NCBI RefSeq assembly: GCF_014647835.1
Contig: NZ_BMPY01000008.1
Location: forward strand, 1-64,000
Direction of reading: 5' to 3'
Length of the DNA: 64,000 nt
Source of the DNA: Microbispora rosea subsp. aerata
GTDB lineage: Bacteria; Actinomycetota; Actinomycetes; Streptosporangiales; Streptosporangiaceae
The translations under genes were made by a program, and so were the position numbers. Below the pieces are notes generated by a model that saw nothing but the letters and a program-made list of their open reading frames with translations, searched no databases and was not told the DNA's origin. Position 1 is the stretch's first letter, and each line of letters begins with the position of its first letter. Shown here in pieces: positions 42,918 through 51,083 of this stretch.

Positions 42918-44072
42918 GTGACGATCACCGAGACCGGCCTTCCGCTCTTCATCCTCGGCCGGGGCACCGACCCGCACAGCGAACGCGGCGTCGACTGCCC
43001 GGGCGAGCTGCCACCCGCGTCCGACCCGGCCCTCGTGGAGCGCGCCCGCGCGGCCAAGGAACGGCTGGGCGATCGGCTGTTCGTGCTCGGTCACCACTAC
43101 CAGCGTGACGAGGTCATCCAGTTCGCCGACGTGACCGGCGACTCGTTCAAGCTCGCCCGCGAGGCCGCCGCCCGGCCCGACGCGGAGTACATCGTCTTCT
43201 GCGGCGTGCACTTCATGGCCGAGTCGGCCGACATCCTGACCGGCGACACGCAGAAGGTCGTGCTCCCCGACCTGGCCGCGGGCTGCTCCATGGCCGACAT
43301 GGCGACCTTCACCCAGGTCGAGGAGTGCTGGGACGCCCTGGATGACGCCGGCATCGCCGACCGGGTGGTGCCGATCACGTACATGAACTCCAGCGCGGAC
43401 ATCAAGGCGTTCTGCGGGCGGCACGGCGGCGCGGTGTGCACCTCCTCCAACGCCCGGCGCGCCCTTGACTGGGCCTTCCAGCAGGGCGAGAAGGTGCTGT
43501 TCCTGCCCGACCAGCACCTGGGCCGCAACACCGCGGTGCTGGAGCTGGGGCTGTCGCCGGACGACTGCGTGGTCTACAACCCGCACCGTCCGAACGGCGG
43601 CCTCACCCGCGAGGAGCTGGAGAACGCGAAGATGATCCTGTGGAAGGGCCACTGCTCGGTCCACGGACGCTTCTCCGCCGCGTGCGTGGACGAGGTGCGG
43701 GCCCGCATCCCCGGGGTGAACGTGCTCGTGCACCCCGAGTGCCGCCACGAGGTCGTGACCAAGGCCGACTTCATCGGCTCGACCGAGTTCATCATCCGCA
43801 CGCTGGAGGAGGCCCCCGCCGGGTCGTCCTGGGCCGTCGGCACCGAGCTGAACCTGGTGCGCCGGCTGGCCAACCGGTTCCCGGACAAGACCATCACGTT
43901 CCTCGACCGGACCGTGTGCTACTGCTCCACCATGAACCGCATCGACCTGCCGCACCTGGTCTGGGCGCTGGAGTCGCTCGCCGCGGGCGAGGTCGTCAAC
44001 CAGATCACGGTCGACCCGGACACCACCCACTGGGCCAAGGTCGCCCTCGACCGCATGCTGGCCCTGCCGTAG
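42918..44072 (+). CDS. nadA: Quinolinate synthase
   Basis: A 384-residue cytosolic [4Fe-4S] enzyme that condenses iminoaspartate with dihydroxyacetone phosphate in NAD synthesis. It is the long form. Blocks include LGHHYQRDEVIQFAD, FCGVHFMAESADIL, TYMNSSADIKAFCG, WKGHCSVHGRFS, HPECRHEV and RTVCYCSTM, holding the cluster cysteines. The GTG at 42918 was preferred to 42912 because GAGGGGG then has seven-base spacing. nadB and nadC do not follow; a strong terminator does. Confidence 0.93.
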   Translation: MTITETGLPLFILGRGTDPHSERGVDCPGELPPASDPALVERARAAKERLGDRLFVLGHHYQRDEVIQFADVTGDSFKLAREAAARPDAEYIVFCGVHFMAESADILTGDTQKVVLPDLAAGCSMADMATFTQVEECWDALDDAGIADRVVPITYMNSSADIKAFCGRHGGAVCTSSNARRALDWAFQQGEKVLFLPDQHLGRNTAVLELGLSPDDCVVYNPHRPNGGLTREELENAKMILWKGHCSVHGRFSAACVDEVRARIPGVNVLVHPECRHEVVTKADFIGSTEFIIRTLEEAPAGSSWAVGTELNLVRRLANRFPDKTITFLDRTVCYCSTMNRIDLPHLVWALESLAAGEVVNQITVDPDTTHWAKVALDRMLALP

Positions 44073-44090
44073 CCGTCGCCGCGCGAACGC

Positions 44091-44130
44091 GGGCGCCTTC
44101 CGGATTGTCCGGAAGGCGCCCGCGTTTTTG
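44091..44130. terminator. Bidirectional terminator after nadA
   Basis: GGGCGCCTTCCGGA (44091-44104) and TCCGGAAGGCGCCC (44108-44121) form a perfect 14-base stem with loop TTG, followed by GCGTTTTTGTCTT. It separates convergent genes. Confidence 0.92.
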
Positions 44131-44138
44131 TCTTCTCG

Positions 44139-44903
44139 TCAGATCTTCGCGCGCTCGCGCCACCAGTCCAGCAGCGCGGCGTCGCCCTCGACCGCGGCGG
44201 GCTCGCGCCGTCCCCACAGCGCCAGCATCAGGTCTCCGGTCGTCTCCGCCCGCACGGTGACGTCGGCGGCGACGCCGCCGGGGGCGTCGGACCGCTCGTG
44301 CGCGAACCCCTCGGGCGTGAGCCGCACGAGCCAGGCGGGACCCGTCTCCGCCCGCCAGGCGAGCGTCTGCCCGTCGCCTTTCAGCTCGGCCAGCAGGGGC
44401 CGCCACCGGGCGTACGGGAGCACGTCGAGAAACTCCGCGACGCCGTCGGCCGCGACGTCCTCGTCCACCTCGGGGACGATCCCGAGAGCGATCTCGGCGT
44501 CGGCGCGGTGGACGACGGTCTCGTGGAGCTGACGGCGGGACCAGAACCGGGCCCGCCGGGGCCGCTCGCCCGCCCAGCCCCACATCTCGGTGTCGGGGTC
44601 GCGTCCCTTCAGCGCCTCGGCGAGCTGTACGGCTCCCTCCTCCAGCCAGTCCGCGTACCCGGCGAAGTCGCCGGGGAGCCCGAGGTCCATCGCGGCGCGG
44701 TCGTACCGATGGTCGGCGGCGTCCCGCACCATCGCGGCGGCCCATCGGTGCACGGCGCCGGTGTGCGCGACCAGCTCCCTGAGATCCCATCCCGGGCAGG
44801 TCGGCACGGGGGCGGTTCCGTCGCGTCCCCGTACGACCGCGGCCATCCGGCCGATCTCCTCGAACGCGGCCTCGGTGTGCCGCAGGTGGGTCCACTCGGT
44901 CAT
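44139..44903 (-). CDS. Mycothiol-dependent isomerase-fold (DinB/MDMPI) protein
   Basis: A 254-residue protein of the actinobacterial TIGR03083/MDMPI group. The N-terminal four-helix DinB-like bundle contains VPTCPGWDLRELVAHTGAVHRWA, with the typical CPGW and metal-binding His, and RRQLHETVVHRADAEIAL supplies further His residues. The C-terminal domain (about 165-254) has VRLTPEGF and DLMLALWGR. ATG at 44903 with GGGAG upstream, 16 bases after the PspAB stop, so possibly the last gene of the psp operon. Enzymatic role unknown. Confidence 0.85.
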   Translation of the reverse strand: MTEWTHLRHTEAAFEEIGRMAAVVRGRDGTAPVPTCPGWDLRELVAHTGAVHRWAAAMVRDAADHRYDRAAMDLGLPGDFAGYADWLEEGAVQLAEALKGRDPDTEMWGWAGERPRRARFWSRRQLHETVVHRADAEIALGIVPEVDEDVAADGVAEFLDVLPYARWRPLLAELKGDGQTLAWRAETGPAWLVRLTPEGFAHERSDAPGGVAADVTVRAETTGDLMLALWGRREPAAVEGDAALLDWWRERAKI

Positions 44904-44919
44904 GGGGGGCTCCCGAAGG

Positions 44920-45468
44920 TCAGAGGCCCGGGGCGCCCCAGACGGGAAACCAGCTCGCGAGTTCGGGCTCGATCGGCAGCTCCCGCTCCAGGACGCCACG
45001 CACCTGCAGTTCCAGCGCGTTGTCGCGGCGCGGTTCGCCGGCGGGGGCGAAGGGGTAGAACGTGCCGCGCTTGTAGAGATACACGATCGCCAGCCTCCGC
45101 CGCGAGGGGCCGGCGAACGCGACGAGCGAGCACAGCAGCGACGGGCCGAACCCGGCCGACTCCAGGGACGAGTTGGCCGCGTGCAGGTCGGTCACGAGCC
45201 CGGCCACGTCCGGGTTCCGCACCAGCAGCCACGTGTAGCCGTAGGAGTCCCGGGAGACCTCGACCCTGCCCATCAGGGCCTCGATGTCCTGTTCGAGCCG
45301 GGCGAAGGCGCCGCCCTCGGCGGCGCGGAAGCACACCGAGCCGGTTCCCGCCGGGGCGAAACCGGTCGCGGCCTGCAGCGTGACGGCGGCCGACGGCAGG
45401 GCGAACAAAGCGTCCAGATTGGGTTTGGGGGGCTTCGACCGGCCCAGCAACGCGTCGAACCAGCCCAT
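44920..45468 (-). CDS. pspAB: PspA-associated protein PspAB
   Basis: A 182-residue soluble protein matching the PspA-associated PspAB family: N-terminus MGWFDALLGRSKPPKPNLDALF, the block SRDSYGYTWLLVRNPDVAGLV and the terminal ELASWFPVWGAPGL. GAGGAGG sits five bases before the ATG at 45468. It follows htpX and completes the order pspA-pspAA-htpX-pspAB. Its biochemical role is not known; co-occurrence with PspA points to membrane-stress response. Confidence 0.85.
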   Translation of the reverse strand: MGWFDALLGRSKPPKPNLDALFALPSAAVTLQAATGFAPAGTGSVCFRAAEGGAFARLEQDIEALMGRVEVSRDSYGYTWLLVRNPDVAGLVTDLHAANSSLESAGFGPSLLCSLVAFAGPSRRRLAIVYLYKRGTFYPFAPAGEPRRDNALELQVRGVLERELPIEPELASWFPVWGAPGL

Positions 45469-45481
45469 CGTGGCCTCCTCG

Positions 45482-46372
45482 TCAGCGGCCGAGCGCCGCG
45501 GAGATCCTGGCGAGCTGGTCCAGCCTGCGCTCCAGCGGCGGGTGGGTCGACAGCAGCGAGGCGATGCTCTGGCCCGAGACGGCCGGCGCGAAGAAGAAGG
45601 CGTTGAACGGCTGCGCCTCACGCAGATCCCTGGTCGGGATCCTCCCGATATCACCGGTGATCTTGACGAGGGCGCTGGCCAGGGCGCTCGGCCGCTGCGT
45701 CAGCAGCGCGCCGGCGCGGTCGGCCGCCAGCTCGCGGTAGCGCGACAGCGCCCGCGTCAGCAGGAAGCTGACGGCGTAGACCAGGACGGAGACCGCGAAG
45801 ACGATCAGGCCGATCGGGGGCCCGTTGTTGCTCCTCCGGCCGCCCAGGCCGGTGTAAAGCGCGAAGCGCGTCATCAGGCCGGCCACGATCCCCAGGAACG
45901 AGGCGATCGTCATCACCGCCACGTCCCGGTGGGCCACGTGGGACATCTCGTGGGCCAGCACTCCTTCGAGCTCCCGCGCGTCGAGCCTGCGCAGGATGCC
46001 CGTGGTCACGCAGACCACGGAGTTTTTCTGGTTGCGTCCGGTGGCGAACGCGTTCGGCAGGTCGGAGTCGGCGATCGCCACCCGCGGTTTCGGCATCCCC
46101 GCCATCGCGCTCAGCCGGTCGACGATCCCGTGCAGCTCCGGGGCCTCCCGCGGGGAGACCTCCCGCCCGTGCATCGCGTACAGCGCGATCTTGTCGGACA
46201 GGAAGTACTGCGCCAGCAGGAGGACCCCGGCGATCACGAGCACGGTGACCGCCCGCACGCCCAACGCGACCAAAACGGCCACGAACGCGACGTAAAGCAG
46301 CCCGAGCAGGAACACCGTCACGGTCATCCGGACGGTGAGGCCGCGATCGGGGGCGAACCGCGTGGAGGTCAT
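45482..46372 (-). CDS. htpX: HtpX-family membrane metalloprotease
   Basis: A 296-residue M48 zinc protease of the cytoplasmic membrane. Two N-terminal helices (about 16-57) and two central ones frame the active site HEMSH (residues 141-145), and ELAADRAGA gives the third ligand. The start ATG overlaps the PspAA stop as TGATG. HtpX degrades damaged membrane proteins; the operon with PspA indicates membrane quality control. Confidence 0.92.
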   Translation of the reverse strand: MTSTRFAPDRGLTVRMTVTVFLLGLLYVAFVAVLVALGVRAVTVLVIAGVLLLAQYFLSDKIALYAMHGREVSPREAPELHGIVDRLSAMAGMPKPRVAIADSDLPNAFATGRNQKNSVVCVTTGILRRLDARELEGVLAHEMSHVAHRDVAVMTIASFLGIVAGLMTRFALYTGLGGRRSNNGPPIGLIVFAVSVLVYAVSFLLTRALSRYRELAADRAGALLTQRPSALASALVKITGDIGRIPTRDLREAQPFNAFFFAPAVSGQSIASLLSTHPPLERRLDQLARISAALGR

Positions 46373-46650
46373 CAGCCGGGGATGAGCCCGGTGTCTCCGA
46401 GCATCTCCCGCACTTCCTCGATCGAGGCGTCGGACGGCGGCAGGATCAGCTCGGACGGCTCGAGCGAGTCGTCCGGCAGGGCCTTGCCGACGTGACGGAC
46501 CTTGTCGAGCAGGGCGTGCAGCTTGGCGCGGAACTCGCCCTCGTCGCCCGACTCGATCGCGGCCTCCAGCTCGCTGTCGAGCTCGTTCAGCACATCGATG
46601 TCGGCGGCGCCGATCTCGATCTGCCCCTCGCCCATGATTCTGACGATCAC
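46372..46650 (-). CDS. pspAA: PspA-associated protein PspAA
   Basis: A 92-residue acidic protein of the PspAA family (start MIVRIMGEGQIEI, then an alpha-helical DVLNELDSELEAAI.. segment, and the end EVREMLGDTGLIPG). Its GTG overlaps the pspA stop as GTGA and its own stop overlaps htpX. It is predicted to work with PspA at the membrane; the mechanism is unknown. Confidence 0.85.
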   Translation of the reverse strand: MIVRIMGEGQIEIGAADIDVLNELDSELEAAIESGDEGEFRAKLHALLDKVRHVGKALPDDSLEPSELILPPSDASIEEVREMLGDTGLIPG

Positions 46651-47447
46651 AGTCCCTCCCCCGGCTGACGCAGCTGCTGGGTGTGCTGCTGGGCGGACGG
46701 AGCGGCCTGCCCCTGCTGGCCGGGCTCGATCGCGCTCCGGGGCGCCGGGCCCTGCCCGAGCTCGGCCTTCATCTTGGCGAGCTCCAGCTCGATGTCCTGG
46801 CCCGCGCCCATGCGGTCGAGCTCCGCCTGGATGTCGTCGCGCTGCCCGGTGAAGTCGTCCAGCGCGCCGCTGGCCAGCAGCTCGTCGATCGCGCCCGCGC
46901 GCGCCTGCATCTGCGCGGTCTTGTCCTCGGCGCGCTGAATGGCCAGGCCGACGTCGCCCATCTCCTCGGAGATCCCGGAGAACGCCTCGTTGATCCGGGT
47001 CTGCGCCTCGGCCGCGGTGTAGGTGGCCTTGAGGGTCTCCTTCTTCGTGCGGAAGGCGTCGACCTTGGCCTGCAGCCGCTGGCTGGCGAGGGTGAGCTTC
47101 TCCTCCTCGCCCTGCAGGTTGTTGTACTGGATACGCAGGTCGGCGATCTGGGCGTTGATGCCGTTGCGGCGGGTCAGCGCCTCGCGGGCCAGATCCTCAC
47201 GCCCGGCCGACAGGGCCTGCCTGCTCTGGTTCTCCAGCTTCGCGGCCTGCGCTTCGAGCTGGTTGATCTGCAGCTCGACCCGCTTGCGGCTGGTGGCGAC
47301 GTCGGCCACGCCCCGCCGGACCTTCTGCAGCAGCTCGAGCTGGCGCTGGTAGGAATAGTCCAGCGTCTCCCGCGGATCCTCCATCTTGTCCAGGGCCTTG
47401 TTGGCCTTGGACTTGAAGATCATGGAAAGTCTCTTCATCACGCTCAT
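46647..47447 (-). CDS. pspA: Phage-shock protein A (PspA/IM30 family)
   Basis: A 266-residue ESCRT-III-like membrane-remodelling protein. The N-terminal amphipathic helix (KRLSMIFKSKANKALDKMEDP) and long coiled coils (about 25-220) are evident; the tail is Gln/Pro/Ala-rich (PGQQGQAAPSAQQHTQQ), longer than in enterobacterial PspA. It protects the cytoplasmic membrane under stress. First gene of pspA-pspAA-htpX-pspAB. ATG at 47447 was used, with an alternative at 47438. No pspF or sigma-54 features are present, as expected for actinobacteria. Confidence 0.93.
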   Translation of the reverse strand: MSVMKRLSMIFKSKANKALDKMEDPRETLDYSYQRQLELLQKVRRGVADVATSRKRVELQINQLEAQAAKLENQSRQALSAGREDLAREALTRRNGINAQIADLRIQYNNLQGEEEKLTLASQRLQAKVDAFRTKKETLKATYTAAEAQTRINEAFSGISEEMGDVGLAIQRAEDKTAQMQARAGAIDELLASGALDDFTGQRDDIQAELDRMGAGQDIELELAKMKAELGQGPAPRSAIEPGQQGQAAPSAQQHTQQLRQPGEGL

Positions 47448-47580
47448 GCGCGTCGGCCGTCCCCTTCTCCAAGGTTGTGCGTGGGTGACCCCAGCCGTCT
47501 CAAGCCCTTGTCAGGCGGCTTGGCCGCCTGGATTCACCCTACGCATAACGCGCGAGGGCGTCACTAAGTTGCACTCCCGG

Positions 47581-47593
47581 TAGGCTGGGCGAC
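47581..47593 (+). promoter_or_regulatory. Putative -10 of the DUF3043 gene (leaderless GTG)
   Basis: TAGGCT at 47581-47586, seven bases, GTG at 47594. Confidence 0.55.
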
Positions 47594-48229
47594 GTGTTCC
47601 GACGTCGCACCCAGACCTCAGCGGAGGGCTCCCCCGTCCCTGTAGAGGATCCTAAGCCCCAAGGCACTCCGAGGAAGGGCCGTCCCACCCCGAAGCGGCG
47701 CGAGGCGGAGGGCCGCCGCCGCTCTCCGGTGACCGCTCCGGCCAACCGCAAGGAGGCCTACCGCCTGGCGCGCGAGCGCGAGAGGGCGTTGCGCGCCAAG
47801 CATCGTGAAGCCCTGCTGCGCGGCGACGAGCGGGCGCTGCCCGCCCGCGACCGCGGCCCGGTACGCAAGTTCGCCCGCGACTGGGTGGACTCGCGACGGC
47901 TCCCCGGGCAGTATTTCCTGCCCGTCGTGTTCGTCATCATGCTGCTGTCGATGGTGCCGTTCCCGATCCCGGTCCGCTCGGTCGTCCTCCTGGTCTACAC
48001 GCTGTCCCTGCCGGTCGTGATGGTGCTCGTGCTGGCGAGCTCCTTCTACGTGGCGGCACGGGTGAAGAAGGAGGCGGCGGAGAAGTTCCCGGGCGAGAAC
48101 ATCAAGGGCGTGGGCTTCTACGCGGCGATGCGCTCGTCCCAGATGCGCCGCCTGCGTTTCCCCAAGCCCACCGTGCTGCCCGGCGGCATCCCGGTCGCGC
48201 TCAAGGACACGGCCACCGCGAAGAAGTGA
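47594..48229 (+). CDS. DUF3043 membrane protein
   Basis: A 211-residue protein of the actinobacterial DUF3043 family. A basic, charged N-terminal half (TPKRREAEGRRRSPVTAPANRKEAYRLARERER in part) precedes two membrane helices (about 118-160) and a basic C-terminus. Characteristic features are GPVRKFARDWVDSRR and the helix pair with FFLPV-like residues. GTG start with a -10 seven bases upstream. It is divergent from pspA. Function unknown. Confidence 0.85.
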   Translation: MFRRRTQTSAEGSPVPVEDPKPQGTPRKGRPTPKRREAEGRRRSPVTAPANRKEAYRLARERERALRAKHREALLRGDERALPARDRGPVRKFARDWVDSRRLPGQYFLPVVFVIMLLSMVPFPIPVRSVVLLVYTLSLPVVMVLVLASSFYVAARVKKEAAEKFPGENIKGVGFYAAMRSSQMRRLRFPKPTVLPGGIPVALKDTATAKK

Positions 48230-48339
48230 CCCCTGCGGCGGCCCTGGTCTTCCGGGCCGCCCGGTCTTGTTCCGTCCGATCCGGGCCGCCTGGCCGCCCG
48301 AACCGAAGCGTCCGAATCGAGCCGCCCGGATCGGGCGCC

Positions 48340-49512
48340 TCACTCCCACTCCAGGGCGCCCTCGCGCACCACGGGGACGAACCCGCCAACCGGGCCGCCC
48401 TCGGCGAGGGCGTCCGCCGTCGTCTTGAGCAGCGCGTAGTACGACGACCACTCGTCCTCGAAGTACGGCGTCTCCCAGTCCGCCGAGCCCACCCCGCCGG
48501 TCGCGGGGTTCGTCACGAGATAGTCGGCGCCATCGGAGTTGTAGGCAAAGGGGATGCCTCCGCCCATCACGCAGGCCTCGGGCCAGGAGGCGACCACCCC
48601 ACGGGCGCCCATGATCTGGTAATGCGGCGAGAACCGGAACGCCGCCGATCCCCCGGCTCCGTTGTGGCGCAGCAGCGAAGCACGCAGCGAGTCGGGGATG
48701 CGCCTGCCCAGCCGCGCCTCGGCCTTCGCCACCAGCCGGGCGCCGGCCGGCCCGTTCAGCGAGGCGTACGTCTTGGGCGCGTGCGCCCTGAGCCACCTCT
48801 CGATGCGCCGCCACTGCCGGTTCACCGCGGCCGTCACCCGGCGTGATATCGGCCGTACGACGGGCACCGCGTGCGTGCTCCGCACCGCGCACGCGGGAGC
48901 GGGGAACGGCGCCGGCTCACGCGGCGCGGGATCGGTGTTCACGGGGTTGGCGCCGGCGGGACCGGCGGTCGGCGCGGGCTCCCCCGCCGCCCCGCACCCG
49001 GACGCCGGGCAGGACCGGCTGGCCCGGCCCGCCGACAGGCCGCTTCCCGCCGTCTCGCACCCGTGCGCGGGACAGGGCCGGGCCTCCGCCCCCGCATGGG
49101 CCGTCCCGCCGTACGACGCCTCGCGCTCCGGGGCGAACACCGCGTTGTCCAGCACCTGCGCGCCTAGGGCCAGCAGGCCGAGCGCCACCGCCGCCACGAT
49201 CCAGCGGCGCGCGACCGTCACACGCGACCGGTCGCCGCGGCGAAGCCCGTCGAGGAGGCGGGCGACCGGGGCGCCGCCCTCCGGCCGGTCGTACCTCTTC
49301 AAGTCCTCCCGAGTGGGATGCCCGAGCACCGGCCCGGGACCCTGCCCGGGCGGCTCCGGCGCGCTCTCCCGCCGCCGTGCCGGGCGCGGCCGCGCGGGCA
49401 CGGGCACGGCGGCACGACGCCGGCGTGCTGCGGCGATCCCGGCGGCGACGCCGACGACGAGCGCCACGGCCAGAGCCAGCCGTACGGGGCGGGAAGCGAT
49501 CAACCGGCGCAC
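48340..49512 (-). CDS. Membrane protein with C-terminal SMI1/KNR4 (SUKH) domain
   Basis: A 390-residue protein. Two hydrophobic helices (about residues 10-30 and 85-105) flank a basic Pro-rich stretch; residues about 110-200 are Cys/Pro/Ala-rich low complexity with a repeated CPAxGC pattern (CPAHGCE, CPASGCG). The C-terminal 180 residues are a SUKH domain (WLRAHAPKTYASLNGPA, SLLRHNGAGGS, the IPFAYNSDGADYLV block). SUKH proteins include immunity proteins of contact toxins, but no toxin is adjacent. GTG at 49512 was chosen because TAGGGT precedes it by seven bases. Confidence 0.7.
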   Translation of the reverse strand: MRRLIASRPVRLALAVALVVGVAAGIAAARRRRAAVPVPARPRPARRRESAPEPPGQGPGPVLGHPTREDLKRYDRPEGGAPVARLLDGLRRGDRSRVTVARRWIVAAVALGLLALGAQVLDNAVFAPEREASYGGTAHAGAEARPCPAHGCETAGSGLSAGRASRSCPASGCGAAGEPAPTAGPAGANPVNTDPAPREPAPFPAPACAVRSTHAVPVVRPISRRVTAAVNRQWRRIERWLRAHAPKTYASLNGPAGARLVAKAEARLGRRIPDSLRASLLRHNGAGGSAAFRFSPHYQIMGARGVVASWPEACVMGGGIPFAYNSDGADYLVTNPATGGVGSADWETPYFEDEWSSYYALLKTTADALAEGGPVGGFVPVVREGALEWE

Positions 49513-49525
49513 GGCGGGCACCCTA
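49513..49525 (-). promoter_or_regulatory. Putative -10 of the SUKH gene (leaderless GTG)
   Basis: TAGGGT (49525-49520, minus strand), seven bases, then GTG at 49512. The same hexamer and spacing serve the divergent reductase gene 35 bases away. Confidence 0.5.
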
Positions 49526-49559
49526 CCCTGAACCATCCATTCATTCAGGCGGGATGACC

Positions 49560-49572
49560 TAGGGTCAGGGGC
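49560..49572 (+). promoter_or_regulatory. Putative -10 of the aldo/keto reductase gene (leaderless)
   Basis: TAGGGT at 49560-49565, seven bases, ATG at 49573. Confidence 0.5.
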
Positions 49573-50571
49573 ATGGAATATCGTCATCTTGGCCGCAGCG
49601 GCCTCATGGTCAGTGAGATCAGCTACGGCAACTGGATCACCCACGGGTCCCAGGTGGAGGAGGACGCCGCCGTCGAGTGTGTCCGGGCGGCTCTGGACGA
49701 GGGCATCACGACCTTCGACACCGCCGACGTCTACGCCGGGACCAGGGCCGAGGAGGTTCTCGGCCGGGCGCTGAAGGGCGTGCGCCGCGAGTCGCTGGAG
49801 ATCTTCACGAAGGTCTACTGGCCCACCGGTGAGGGCAAGAACGACCGGGGCCTGTCCCGCAAGCACATCATGGAGTCGATCAACGGGTCGCTCCGCCGGC
49901 TCCAGACCGACTACGTCGACCTCTACCAGGCGCACCGCTTCGACTTCGAGACGCCGCTCGAGGAGACCCTGCGGGCCTTCGACGACCTCGTGCGCCAGGG
50001 CAAGGTGCTGTACGTCGGCGTCAGCGAGTGGACGGCCGACCAGATCGCCCGGGCGTTGAAGATCGCCGACGAGATGGGATTCGACCGGCTGGTGTCCAAC
50101 CAGCCGCAGTACTCGATGCTCTGGCGGGTCATCGAGGCCGAGGTCGTGCCGCTGTGCGAGAAGGAGGGCCTGGGCCAGATCGTCTGGTCGCCGATCGCCC
50201 AGGGCGTGCTGACCGGCAAGTATCTGCCCGGCCAGCCGCCGCCGGCCGGGTCCCGTGCCACCGACCCCGCCGGCTCGGGCTTCATCGGCCGCTTCCTGAC
50301 CGACGACGTGTTGCGCCGCGTGCAGGAGCTCAAGCCGATCGCGGCCGATCTCGGGCTCACGATGGCCCAGCTCGCCGTGGCGTGGGTGCTGCAGAACCCC
50401 AACGTGTCGTCGGCCATCGTCGGCGCCACCAAGCCCGAGCAGGTGCGCGACAACGCCAAGGCCTCGGGTGTGAAGCTCGACGCCGAGGTGCTCAAGAAGA
50501 TCGATGACGTGCTCGGTCCGATCGTCGAGCGCGACCCGGCCAAGACCGTCAGCCCGCCCACGCGTCCCTGA
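49573..50571 (+). CDS. Aldo/keto reductase, potassium-channel beta-subunit-like
   Basis: A 332-residue NADPH-dependent (beta/alpha)8 reductase. Catalytic tetrad: Asp and Tyr in FDTADVY, Lys in IFTKVYW and His in YQAHRFD. The start MEYRHLGRSGLMVSEISYGNW and the WSPIAQGVLTGKY and SNQPQYSMLWR blocks fit the Kv-beta/YghZ group. A hairpin terminator lies about 45 bases downstream. The physiological carbonyl substrate is not known. Confidence 0.92.
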   Translation: MEYRHLGRSGLMVSEISYGNWITHGSQVEEDAAVECVRAALDEGITTFDTADVYAGTRAEEVLGRALKGVRRESLEIFTKVYWPTGEGKNDRGLSRKHIMESINGSLRRLQTDYVDLYQAHRFDFETPLEETLRAFDDLVRQGKVLYVGVSEWTADQIARALKIADEMGFDRLVSNQPQYSMLWRVIEAEVVPLCEKEGLGQIVWSPIAQGVLTGKYLPGQPPPAGSRATDPAGSGFIGRFLTDDVLRRVQELKPIAADLGLTMAQLAVAWVLQNPNVSSAIVGATKPEQVRDNAKASGVKLDAEVLKKIDDVLGPIVERDPAKTVSPPTRP

Positions 50572-50616
50572 CTCGCGGCTCCGGCCCCGCCGACCGGCGC
50601 GTGCCGGGTGCGATCC

Positions 50617-50647
50617 GGCCGCGACCGCGCCCCTCGCGGTCGCGGCC
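50617..50647. terminator. Bidirectional hairpin between convergent genes
   Basis: GGCCGCGACCGCG (50617-50629) pairs perfectly with CGCGGTCGCGGCC (50635-50647), loop CCCCT. It serves the reductase gene and the small convergent ORF. Confidence 0.8.
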
Positions 50648-50697
50648 CCGCCGCAACAGGCCGAGATCGCCCTCCCCTGCGCGGCGGCCGGGCGGGG

Positions 50698-50904
50698 TCA
50701 TTCGGCGCGCAGCGACATCCCCGAGTATTCGATCCGCTCGTCCTCCATGAGGGTGACCCGCTCGACACCGGCCTCGAGCAGCTCGCGCCAGGTCTCCCCC
50801 AGCCACGACTCCGCGTCCGACTGGCTGGAGAAGATCTCCCGGGGCAGCGGGCGATCCGTGATCTCGCTGCCGTTCGCGTCCTCGTAACGCCACCGCCAAA
50901 TCAT
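50698..50904 (-). CDS. Small conserved-looking hypothetical protein
   Basis: A 68-residue acidic protein starting MIWRWRYEDANGSEI and containing DAESWLGETWRELLEAGVERVTLME. It shows a compact alpha/beta composition with regular hydrophobic spacing and looks like a real actinobacterial small protein. GGAG lies nine bases before the ATG at 50904; an upstream in-frame ATG at 50952 has less support. I do not know its function. It converges on the reductase gene and is divergent from cobU. Confidence 0.65.
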   Translation of the reverse strand: MIWRWRYEDANGSEITDRPLPREIFSSQSDAESWLGETWRELLEAGVERVTLMEDERIEYSGMSLRAE

Positions 50905-51083
50905 CCGCACCCGCTCCTTCGGTTCCTCGCCGTCGCGGCTCCCAGGGCTCATGCCCGGTTCCGTACGGCATAAAGACCGTGCAGCCGGACCCTATCCTCT
51001 CTTCCCGACATCCTCTCTTCTTCCTGCGTCCACTCCCCGTTCACGGCGGAGGGCCGCGCGACGACTCGGCGAAAGGCGGCGGC

